DNA from: JACDAE01 sp963744875
GTDB lineage: Bacteria; Chloroflexota; Ktedonobacteria; Ktedonobacterales; Ktedonobacteraceae
Reading direction: 5' to 3'
Assembly: GCA_963744875.1 (NCBI GenBank)
Contig: CAVUVQ010000013.1
Coordinates: forward strand, 1 to 64,000
Length of the DNA stretch: 64,000 nucleotides
Part shown: positions 57,540 through 64,000 of the stretch, one piece after another
Layout: every line of letters starts with the position of its first letter
Position numbering within the stretch: the first letter of the stretch is position 1
Notes under the pieces: model-generated
What the model was told of the DNA's origin: nothing
Databases searched by the model: none
Seen by the model: only the letters and a program-made list of their open reading frames with translations
Made by a program: the position numbers and the translations under genes

Positions 57540-58124
57540 TCATGGTAAAATGGGAATAAGTGATGAGAAGAGCGCGTTTAGTCTGGTTAAAGCAAGGTAT
57601 AGAGGATCGAGGTAACAGCAGGTGTAGGATAAAATAGACTGTGACAATGTGCTAGGAGATCGCTGTGATAAATCTGGACGTGAGAAAGAAGGCCGACCTG
57701 TTGCAAGGCTAGCCGATTGATATAGCAATGAACGCGCAGGGTTCGAGCAGGTTTTTGCCGTACAACTTTGCCGCATCGAAAGAACAGAGCTCACAAATAC
57801 TTGTATCGAGGTTTCCCCCAGGCAGTACATGTTACAGACACGCGCTTCTTTAATCGGATCAGCTGGATAGATAAAAGACGGTCGAGGTGACTCATTGCGA
57901 AACAGGGAACACATGGCAGGCACTGACCGCAGGGCATGATGCAGATATTCCGCTTTCGTCAGGGTGAGGAGCACCCACAAGAAGCTGAACAGCATCAAGG
58001 TGAGTGAAGACAAGACGATGGCCCGCAACCAGGAAGTGGGCAATCCACGGGAGCTACCAAAGATTGACGAGTGTAAGATGTTTGGGGAGAAGCGAGGCAA
58101 GTAGACGCGGCTAGCGGGTGACAC
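57540..58124 (-). CDS. Unknown protein with one membrane segment
   Basis: 194-residue open frame: SPASRVYLPRFSPNILHSSI, a hydrophobic helix LRAIVLSSLTLMLFSFLWVL and a remaining part with many serines and cysteines (MCSLFRNESPRPSFIYPADP). The first 110 residues look natural; the last part may be out of frame. No family recognised. Gap 57266-57539 holds nothing I can support. Confidence 0.35.
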   Translation of the reverse strand: MSPASRVYLPRFSPNILHSSIFGSSRGLPTSWLRAIVLSSLTLMLFSFLWVLLTLTKAEYLHHALRSVPAMCSLFRNESPRPSFIYPADPIKEARVCNMYCLGETSIQVFVSSVLSMRQSCTAKTCSNPARSLLYQSASLATGRPSFSRPDLSQRSPSTLSQSILSYTCCYLDPLYLALTRLNALFSSLIPILP

Positions 58125-58149
58125 GCACGGTTAAACGGTTCTTTGCCAG

Positions 58150-58599
58150 TCATACTGAGCACCACCTTTCAGAAGAGCGAGAGGGGACAGCGGGAAGAGA
58201 TTTTGCGGACCACGAGATTACTTGTTTCGTGGTCCGCAGGGGTACGAAGGCTAGCGCCTGGGTGAGCATGGTACAATCGGCTTGTGTCTCCACCTTGACT
58301 CCCTTCAGTACAACATGAACGACAAGGGCGGCTCCGGCATAATGCAGACTTCGACACGAGAGCCGCCCTTGGTCGCTCAAGTTTACTTTCGGGGTCAAGG
58401 TAGTACACACCCTTCGGGACGCCGTTAGGGACAGGGTTGTATCCGCAACGCAGGGGGTACGAGACAAGGGACTCTCCAACAACAGCAGACCTGGAAGGGG
58501 AATGAGCAGAGGGAAGAACTGGGGAAAGAGGAGATAGGGAGCTGTAGGGAATGGGACGAGGGAGGTAGGATACGATAGAAATTCGTGATGTGTGCTCAA
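58150..58599 (-). CDS. Unknown open frame
   Basis: 149 residues, starting MSTHHEFLSYPTSLVPFPTA with a hydrophobic proline-rich region (LLFPQFFPLLIPLPGLLLLE). No ribosome-binding site stands out and no family is recognised. A second minus frame (58169-58408) overlaps it. Low confidence that it is coding. Confidence 0.25.
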   Translation of the reverse strand: MSTHHEFLSYPTSLVPFPTAPYLLFPQFFPLLIPLPGLLLLESPLSRTPCVADTTLSLTASRRVCTTLTPKVNLSDQGRLSCRSLHYAGAALVVHVVLKGVKVETQADCTMLTQALAFVPLRTTKQVISWSAKSLPAVPSRSSERWCSV

Positions 58600-59149
58600 A
58601 CTCTTGTAGGAGCTTTTACCGGAAAATGGCCGATTTCAGGTGTAGAATGACGCATGCTGAGAGGCTTGTAGGGACGTTGTGGAACTTGTCACGAGTTCGC
58701 AGAGAGGCAAAGGTGCTATCATAGGGCGAACGGCGTACAGAGGCATTCTCGACTGTCTGGGCGAGAGGGCTTCGAGTAGCTTGACAGAGCGGGTTCAGAT
58801 GTTTTGGAGTGTTGGGCGTGTGGCATGAAAGAGATAAGCCAAGTTATGCGGTGAAACGGGACGATAATTCAGGGCTGGGTATGGTTCGGTTTGCTCGATC
58901 TTTTGAGGACGCTTTGTTCTACTTTTTTTCGTTACAGGGCCATGGGATGTGATCCTTTAGGTTGAATGGATGGGCTACAAGCGCACGGCGTTGGGCGTGT
59001 GGCGTGTGGCGTCAACCAGAGAACAGAGAAACAGAGAATGTCAGGTTGGGCGGTCTGATCGCTTGAAGGCGGGTTTATCCTTGGACTGACGGGTCATCGG
59101 GTGCACTGCGTGGGCGTGGACGTTGGGGACCGTTCGGGCGGCGGTGTAG
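58600..59149. other. 550-bp stretch without recognisable genes
   Basis: No supported coding region on either strand. The short word TTGGGCGTGTGGC appears twice (about 58813 and 58992), the second time with a tandem extension GTGTGGC. Nothing else stands out. Confidence 0.4.
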
Positions 59150-60079
59150 TCATCGTCGAAAAAGTAGGCGTCGACGGGTGCTTGACCGAACGACGGACGA
59201 GGGAGCAGGCAAGGCGGTTTGCGTCGGGTTGCTCAGTTCGAGAATACGCGTGAAGGTTTGTGTTTTCAGTTGGGCGAGAAAATCGGCGTCGGTGCGTTCC
59301 TGCTGGACTTTAATTTCCATCATTTTAATTTTGCTATCGGCTTCGGCTTCAATCAGACGGCGTGCCCCTTCGGCTTCGGCGAGATCGGCGTAGAGCTTGC
59401 CTTTTTCGCGTTCGGCACGCGCCATCAGGGACACACCATTGCTTTCCACATGCCCCAGGAAAAAGGCGGTTCCGGCATCACCCAGGATGAAGCCAATCAC
59501 GCGGGAAGCCACGAAGAGGTATAAGCAGGGTCAGTATTGAGGGTCATGGGTAGCGGCAATGACGTGCAGCAGGAAGGCCGATTGCCCAATAATGTTGATG
59601 AGCGCGAAGGCACTCCACATGATAGTTCCTACCCAGACAAGGCGCTGATCAGCGGGGGAGACCGCCCCGTACGCTTCGCGTCGTTCGGCCACTTCGTGCC
59701 GTTTGATCCCCAGGCCGAAGGTTGTAAACATCATGGCAAGCTCGATGAACATGGCACCCGCCCAGATGATCACCTGTCCGTTTTTGTCGCCAGGAGAGAC
59801 CAGATGGGTGAGGATGTAGGCGACTTCGGCAGCCGTCAGGCACACAAAGGCAATAGGGCCAATAAGCATCCAGCACTTGAGGCAGAAGAGCATCACCCGC
59901 TCATGGAAGGGACGACCCACACGGGCGTTCTCAATGCGCTCCAGGCGGCGGGCTTTCAGTTGCGCCTGAGACATGGGCGCAGTCGAGAGCTTCCCGTCTG
60001 AATTGACGTGCGGGGTCGGTGCAGAGGCAAAGGCACCGAAAAAGCGTTGTAACCAATTGGGCTTGTTGTGTTGACTCAT
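59150..60079 (-). CDS. Plasmid-type membrane/coiled-coil protein split by an in-frame TGA
   Basis: The first part (60079-59534, 182 residues) is a membrane protein: a basic tail (QAQLKARRLERIENARVGRP), then helices CWMLIGPIAFVCLTAAEVAY, IIWAGAMFIELAMMFTTFGL and WSAFALINIIGQSAFLLHVI. After DPQY comes TGA (59533-59531), then, without any frame change, PCLYLFVASRVIGFILGDAG, AFFLGHVESNGVSLMARAER and a coiled coil LIEAEADSKIKMMEIKVQQE to 59150. I remember unbroken homologues in Ktedonobacteria with the same order, so the TGA interrupts one gene. Nonsense mutation, sequencing error or readthrough are all possible. Function unknown; probably part of a conjugation or plasmid module. Confidence 0.68.
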
Positions 60080-60113
60080 TGATGGTTCCTTTCCAGGGAA
60101 TAAGGCGGCCCAC

Positions 60114-60572
60114 TCACCAGCGAGGGAGCCGCCAGGGACTGCCTACATGTCGCTCATCTTTCGGGAAACCCAGGTCTTGAATGTTGGTGATCTGGGAACG
60201 GACGGTCGGGACGGCTTGCTCTTCCATGCCGATGTTCTTGCCGTCGTTGGCCTTAAAAATGCGTTGCTTCACGACGCGCTCACCAGCCGTTTGCCGTTTG
60301 ATCGAGACTTTGACCTCATGGCCTTTCAAGTCTTTTCCGTCAACCAGTTCGCGCAGTTCACGGCCTTCTTCGTCTTTCTGTCCGGTTGCTTTCACGAAGT
60401 CTTTATATTGTGGGTCTTCTTCTGGGAGTTGGCACGAATAGGTTTCACCCCATTTGGTATCGTGAATTTCCAGGGAGAGGAAGAACCACGCCTGACCCTT
60501 ACGCTGACCTTCGGTATAGGTGCCTGTGACCGGACGAAGCCCTTTGACAATGCCTTTTAAAAGATGTGCCAT
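60114..60572 (-). CDS. Conserved plasmid protein of unknown function
   Basis: Intact 152-residue soluble protein: AHLLKGIVKGLRPVTGTYTE, GQAWFFLSLEIHDTKWGETY and LVDGKDLKGHEVKVSIKRQT. The beta-rich pattern with alternating hydrophobics would fit an OB-fold single-stranded-DNA-binding type protein, but this is only a guess. A strong AAAGGAG site precedes the ATG. It lies 34 bp upstream of the membrane/coiled-coil gene on the same strand. Confidence 0.65.
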   Translation of the reverse strand: MAHLLKGIVKGLRPVTGTYTEGQRKGQAWFFLSLEIHDTKWGETYSCQLPEEDPQYKDFVKATGQKDEEGRELRELVDGKDLKGHEVKVSIKRQTAGERVVKQRIFKANDGKNIGMEEQAVPTVRSQITNIQDLGFPKDERHVGSPWRLPRW

Positions 60573-60594
60573 GATGTTTCTCCTTTAATGTAGT

Positions 60595-61110
60595 TGAGGA
60601 TGAGAGGCCAGCACACGCGCCGTATTCACTGATCAGGGTGAGCGTGCTGTCCGTTTCTTTTTGATAGTGGCCGTTGCCGACCACTGCTAACAAGACAATC
60701 AAGTGAATTTCAATCGAGGCTGGACAAGGAAGCGCCGCGAGGACATCGCGCAACTCATCAAAGGTTCGTGACATGTGCACGAGCACTTTGCGCCCGCGAT
60801 GCTCGATATAGACCGAGGCGTACCCAATCGGGGTATTGTAGCGGGTCCCTGCTTTACGCCGAAATTGGCGGTCAAAGCGACGGTGGCACCGTTGACATAA
60901 CACCATGGTCTCAGCATCTTCCTTCCAGGTCTCATACTGGTTTTTATGGGCAATCGAGAGGTAGACCTTATACAGATCACCGTTACGGGTATTCTCTCGA
61001 AAGTCGCCTTGACGCACTCCGCAGTTCTCACAACAGTTGTTTGCCTGCGCCAGCCGTTCCAGACGGCGAGGCTTCCAGTCAGGCGGGTACAAGCTCAAAT
61101 CAAAGGGCAT
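60595..61110 (-). CDS. HNH-like zinc-knuckle protein, one frameshift near the end
   Basis: MPFDLSLYPPDWKPRRLERL, then NNCCENCGVRQGDFRENTRN and TMVLCQRCHRRFDRQFRRKA: two CXXC knuckles around a histidine (SIAHKNQYE), the layout of HNH endonucleases, although the first H of the HNH motif is not in its usual HH form. After HMSRTFDELRDVLAALPCPA the frame runs past the next gene's start to 60499; a TAA one frame over at 60597-60595, just before the next ribosome-binding site, is the more natural end. Confidence 0.65.
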
Positions 61111-61122
61111 GTGCGCACCGCC

Positions 61123-61913
61123 CTACTGAACCATAAAAGGCGTCATACACACTTCGACTGGCATCTCGTTATAGGTCAAACCATCCAAGAGGCGACCGTT
61201 TGAGTTATGGTAGCGCCCGCCCCATTGCTTGAAGAAGAATGGGACACTCCACATCTCGCATTGCACACGCAGAGCACGCACCCACTCCGGGTCCATAGGA
61301 CGAGGGCGAGGCCCAGACTCACCGCCAACAATCACCCATTGGAGCGACTGCAACCAGCGTGAGAGATCAAGCGACTCTAACAAGGGTTCACAGGAGAGGA
61401 ACCGGACGGCCGCAGGCACCTCTAGGAGTGTTGGGATACGTTCACTTGCCCGCCGTTGGGTTTCATCTACGAGGTTCCCACCCAGACATTATCGGGAAAG
61501 GCACGACCCCAGGGAGTCATTGACAGAATATTTTCCGGACGTTTGGTGAGGAGCAGCCAGTTCAACCAGGGCGTTGCTTCAATCAACGGCCAGAGCTTTG
61601 CGCGTTCCTGCTCAACGGTTGGGTGATCCTCGAACGTATCAGCCATGGAGGAGCAGAAGACACTCCGACGATGGCCCGAACGTTGCGCTTCTGCATTCCA
61701 GGTAAGCGGACGCCGCCAGTAGGCAGGACCAAAGGTTTTACGAGGAGTACCAACGCCCCAGAGATCAAGACCCAGGCGAGCCGCAAAGGCACGAGCGTAA
61801 CAATCACGGCACGCCTCCGAGACCTGGACACAGCCCCAGACAATGTTAAAGGTGTAGCCAGGGAGCACCAAACCACCAGGAAGGCGGCGATGGGTCCATT
61901 CAATCGTCGTCAT
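61123..61913 (-). CDS. DUF5131 (phage Gp37/Gp68-like) protein, one frameshift
   Basis: Family seen in phages and plasmids, related by cysteine pattern to radical-SAM-like proteins. MTTIEWTHRRLPGGLVLPGY, then TFNIVWGCVQVSEACRDCYA with the C-x6-C-x2-C spacing, SVFCSSMADTFEDHPTVEQE and WLLLTKRPENILSM. After a frame change near 61,468 it continues FLSCEPLLESLDLSRWLQSL, QWVIVGGESGPRPRPMDPEW and FFFKQWGG, all family hallmarks. ATG 61913 overlaps the stop of the transglycosylase gene (ATGA). Confidence 0.85.
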
Positions 61914-62485
61914 GAGCACAACTCCCCCATGATGGTACAGACATAGCTACGAGTCGAGACAGGAATATAGGCACCCCAGGACGAGCCATGAGTTAGCGCA
62001 GCCGTCACCCTTTGCGAACCCGCGTTATAGGCGGCGAGAGCCTTGGCATAGGTGCCGAACTGGTGCTGATAGGACGCCATCAGACGGGCCGCCGCTTTGA
62101 GGGAGGCCACCGGATCATGCGGATTGAGGCCGAGAGCCGCCGCCGTGGCTGGCATGAATTGGGCAATCCCAATCTCTCCACTTGCACCACGGGCCGCAGG
62201 CTGAAACCCGCTCTCCTGGTTGATTTGTTTGACAAAGAGATCAGGTGGGATACCAGCCGATTGCGCATCTTGACAGGCCAGTTTGATATAGCCAGTGCCA
62301 GAGCAGGACGACGGACCGGACGGGCCGGAGGAAACCGCCGAAGAGACCGCAACGGGCACCCGTGAGACCACCGAGCCAAAGGACGACCGGACCAGTTGCC
62401 CAAAGCCAGGGAACGAGATCACCAGTACCAGCGAGAGCGCCAGAAGCGCGAACAGAAACCCAAACAGGCGACGAAAGCACCCCAT
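61910..62485 (-). CDS. Membrane-anchored lytic transglycosylase (SLT domain)
   Basis: Intact 191-residue cell-wall enzyme, the type used by conjugative or plasmid systems to open peptidoglycan. N-terminal anchor LFGFLFALLALSLVLVISFP; a Ser/Pro linker; then the SLT domain GIPPDLFVKQINQESGFQPA (catalytic glutamate in QES), GASGEIGIAQFMPATAAALG and KALAAYNAGSQRV. ATG 62485 is chosen because GGAGAG lies 6 bases upstream. Coupled to the DUF5131 gene by overlapping codons. Confidence 0.88.
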   Translation of the reverse strand: MGCFRRLFGFLFALLALSLVLVISFPGFGQLVRSSFGSVVSRVPVAVSSAVSSGPSGPSSCSGTGYIKLACQDAQSAGIPPDLFVKQINQESGFQPAARGASGEIGIAQFMPATAAALGLNPHDPVASLKAAARLMASYQHQFGTYAKALAAYNAGSQRVTAALTHGSSWGAYIPVSTRSYVCTIMGELCS

Positions 62486-62584
62486 AAGAGACTCTCCTTT
62501 CAAGCAAAGTGCTTGACAGGGCTACCCCCATAGCGGACAATGGGTATGAGAGTAGCCATATGGACAGCAGTCAAAAACGTTACC

Positions 62585-63190
62585 TCACCCGCTGGACTGA
62601 TGACGGCAATCATCAGCCAGCACTTTTATTGATGTTGCAGTACAATAACAACTTTCAGAATGGTTTTCAGGTTTCACACAGGGATTATCACAGAGCCAGC
62701 AGGGACCACCGCAGGGTTCAGGGGCCGCACCAGCCACAGGAAGAGATGACGGGACCAGGACAAGCGATGAAGTTAGGCGAGATGGATGAGAGGACGAGCC
62801 AGCATCTTGACTCGTACAGATTGGACAGGTACAGGGTTCATGCGTGGGTTGACCCCAATCAGGGAGCGCCTCAAAGCCTGAGACCAGGAGCGGCGAGACT
62901 TCTTGCTCAGGGAGTACATGATTATAGTCTTCGCAATACGCGTTAAAGTGTTCAATGAGCGCGTCTAGTTCGGCAAAGGTCAGACGCACATCCACGGGTG
63001 CATTCACGCCGTTATGCCATTGTAGAACCACTTCCCCTTGCTCAAAAATGGCAATTTTGCGCGTCAACCAGTGGTAACAGCCGGACGTACCCTCATAGGA
63101 GGAGGAAAGCTCGACAAGGCGGGTTTCGTCCTCATGATCTTCACGCAGGACACGAGCCTCCGTTTGCATGGTTGTCTGATGATCAGTCAT
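62585..63190 (-). CDS. Cysteine-rich plasmid protein of unknown function
   Basis: Start TDHQTTMQTEARVLREDHED; the middle RKIAIFEQGEVVLQWHNGVN then APVDVRLTFAELDALIEHFN is a clean globular domain. The last third has cysteine groups (EPCTCPICTSQ, CWLCDNPC, SCYC) that may bind zinc but is proline- and serine-rich and might include a frameshift. ATG 63190 with GGAAAC... upstream is preferred over the much longer open frame. No family recognised. Confidence 0.6.
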   Translation of the reverse strand: MTDHQTTMQTEARVLREDHEDETRLVELSSSYEGTSGCYHWLTRKIAIFEQGEVVLQWHNGVNAPVDVRLTFAELDALIEHFNAYCEDYNHVLPEQEVSPLLVSGFEALPDWGQPTHEPCTCPICTSQDAGSSSHPSRLTSSLVLVPSSLPVAGAAPEPCGGPCWLCDNPCVKPENHSESCYCTATSIKVLADDCRHQSSG

Positions 63191-63192
63191 GG

Positions 63193-63408
63193 TTAGTTTC
63201 CCCCAATGCTTCCCAGCGAGACATGATGCTGCGTGGCATCTATCGCCGTGACCACAAAATCTTGAAACAGGACGCCGTACGAGAGCCGGACATACTCGCC
63301 AGCATGTAAAGAGGAAGGGACGCGCGAGGCACACCAGGGTTTCCCGCCGACTCCCATCAAGGGTGAGACTCCATCCAGCACACTGGCCTTGAGCGGCTGA
63401 GATGACAT
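63193..63408 (-). CDS. Small unknown protein
   Basis: 71 residues: MSSQPLKASVLDGVSPLMGV, HAGEYVRLSYGVLFQDFVVT then AIDATQHHVSLGSIGGN, stopping 2 bp before the next ATG. The spacing and beta-like content suggest a real small gene in the operon. It overlaps the 3' end of the lipoprotein frame. Confidence 0.45.
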   Translation of the reverse strand: MSSQPLKASVLDGVSPLMGVGGKPWCASRVPSSLHAGEYVRLSYGVLFQDFVVTAIDATQHHVSLGSIGGN

Positions 63409-63551
63409 ACGGGATTACGGCCTGATGTACCGATGGGAGGCGGCGTTCCCATATCCATTTGACCACAGGCATCCAGGACGAGAGGGAGGCCCAAGAGGAC
63501 GAGGCACAGGAACACGAGAGAGAGCCACTTTCCGACAAGAGCATGTTTCAT
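63357..63551 (-). CDS. Small lipoprotein
   Basis: MKHALVGKWLSLVFLCLVLL then GLPLVLDACGQMDMGTPPPI: a signal peptide with lipobox LDAC. The mature part is very short and may end near 63415 in another frame (YIRP). GAAAGGG precedes the ATG. Likely an entry-exclusion- or conjugation-associated lipoprotein by context only. Confidence 0.55.
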   Translation of the reverse strand: MKHALVGKWLSLVFLCLVLLGLPLVLDACGQMDMGTPPPIGTSGRNPVCHLSRSRPVCWMESHP

Positions 63552-63734
63552 GAATGAAACCCTTTCTAACTGAGATGTCATTACCAACAAATACGATCCT
63601 AAAAGATCTAACCGAACACCCAAGGCCCGACGACATCCGGCACACATCCAACCTGCGACCGACGAGCCGCCGATCTGGACAACTGTCCACCAGCAGCGGC
63701 GAGGTTGTGCACACTTGCTACAATATGTTTCCAC
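63552..63734 (-). CDS. Zinc-ribbon-like small protein, 3' end uncertain
   Basis: GTG at 63734 opens VETYCSKCAQPRRCWWTVVQ and continues GGSSVAGWMCAGCRRALGV: two CXXC knuckles, a zinc ribbon. In the raw sequence the frame runs without a stop into the lipoprotein gene, so an indel near its end is likely. No family assigned. Confidence 0.45.
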
Positions 63735-63909
63735 TGATTGCTTGCTCAGAGTGCACCTCCTTAAGGGAGTTTCCGCAATAGCCGCAAAATGCATCGTAAC
63801 GATCAAATGGCATACAACACACCGTACAAGAACGAATACGAGAGACCACAGGAAGCTCAACCGTTACATCATCATGAAATGACGAGAAAGAGCAAGCAAG
63901 CGACGACAA
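63718..63909 (-). CDS. Small zinc-ribbon protein
   Basis: 63 residues ending SCTVCCMPFDRYDAFCGYCG then NSLKEVHSE: CXXC-x10-CXXC, a double-knuckle ribbon as in small plasmid-borne regulators. The N-terminal part (SSLACSFSSFHDDVTVELPV) is less convincing and the start may be downstream. It overlaps the next gene by 17 bp. Sequence beyond 63,910 to the window end holds nothing I can support. Confidence 0.5.
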   Translation of the reverse strand: MSSLACSFSSFHDDVTVELPVVSRIRSCTVCCMPFDRYDAFCGYCGNSLKEVHSEQAISGNIL

Positions 63910-64000
63910 TGGGGAGAATAATCGGCTCAGGGTCGGACTTAACCCATGGCCTGTTCACACTCAGAGTACGCTGTTTCAAAAGATGCCTCCGTTCATAGAA

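Noticed and set aside
54300..64000. A second copy of the tRNA-Arg 3' end as right attachment site
   Set aside because: Not seen in the rest of the window; the element may extend beyond it.

Overview
The window looks like two unrelated pieces of DNA joined near position 50,795. Positions 1 to about 50,790 are GC-rich and carry families typical of Acidobacteriota, most likely a Bryobacterales/Solibacter-like soil bacterium: a BlaI repressor paired with an M56 peptidase fused to a TIGR03435 domain, DUF4142 and DUF4126. Genes here are broken by many single-base frameshifts while protein similarity continues across the breaks, so I read most of them as long-read sequencing errors; coordinates are for frame-corrected genes. 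From about 50,800 the composition is less GC-rich and the proteins (GalE, redoxin, YeaQ-like protein, plasmid-type genes) resemble Chloroflexota/Ktedonobacteria. An acyl-CoA synthetase tail is cut exactly at the boundary, so an assembly chimera is likely. Taxonomy is inferred from remembered families, not from a search.

Layout. 1-8 kb: dxr-rseP, a beta-hydroxyacid dehydrogenase, a DinB protein, the BlaI/M56 signalling pair with a clear promoter-operator, and an esterase. 8.4-19.8 kb: a defence island. It holds a DUF433/DUF5615 toxin-antitoxin pair whose toxin tail is inverted, a MNT/HepT pair, and a type I-B CRISPR-Cas locus of the Cst1/Cst2/Cas5t kind: cas8-cas7-cas5-cas3 leftward, a VapBC pair, cas6 leftward, then cas1-cas2-cas4 rightward. 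19.9-23.2 kb: an array of 47 repeats by my count. 23.4-25.9 kb: an IS66 element with an 8-bp target duplication. 25.9-50.8 kb: metabolic genes (metX-metW, rpiB, pgk, biotin carboxylase and BCCP, ogt), transport genes (ABC transporter, FNT channel), a second DUF433/DUF5615 pair and small envelope proteins.

The most interesting signal is upstream of cas8. A single diverged CRISPR repeat lies just before the cas8 start, in the same orientation as cas8, followed by a guide-like sequence. About 200 bp further upstream is a site matching the first 20 nt of that guide at 15 positions; mismatches fall at 6, 8, 12, 13 and 18, three of them positions that type I crRNAs leave unpaired. The site is preceded by CCA, a known type I-B PAM. 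This is the architecture expected of a cas-regulating RNA (CreR-like) by which Cascade would repress its own effector operon.

50.8-64 kb: a TPR protein, galE, a redoxin and a YeaQ-like protein, then tRNA-Arg(CCU) next to a decayed tyrosine integrase. To the right is plasmid- or ICE-like DNA: a broken replication-type protein, a membrane/coiled-coil protein split by an in-frame TGA, an HNH-like protein, a DUF5131 (Gp37/Gp68) protein, a lytic transglycosylase, and small cysteine-rich and lipoprotein genes, all on the minus strand.
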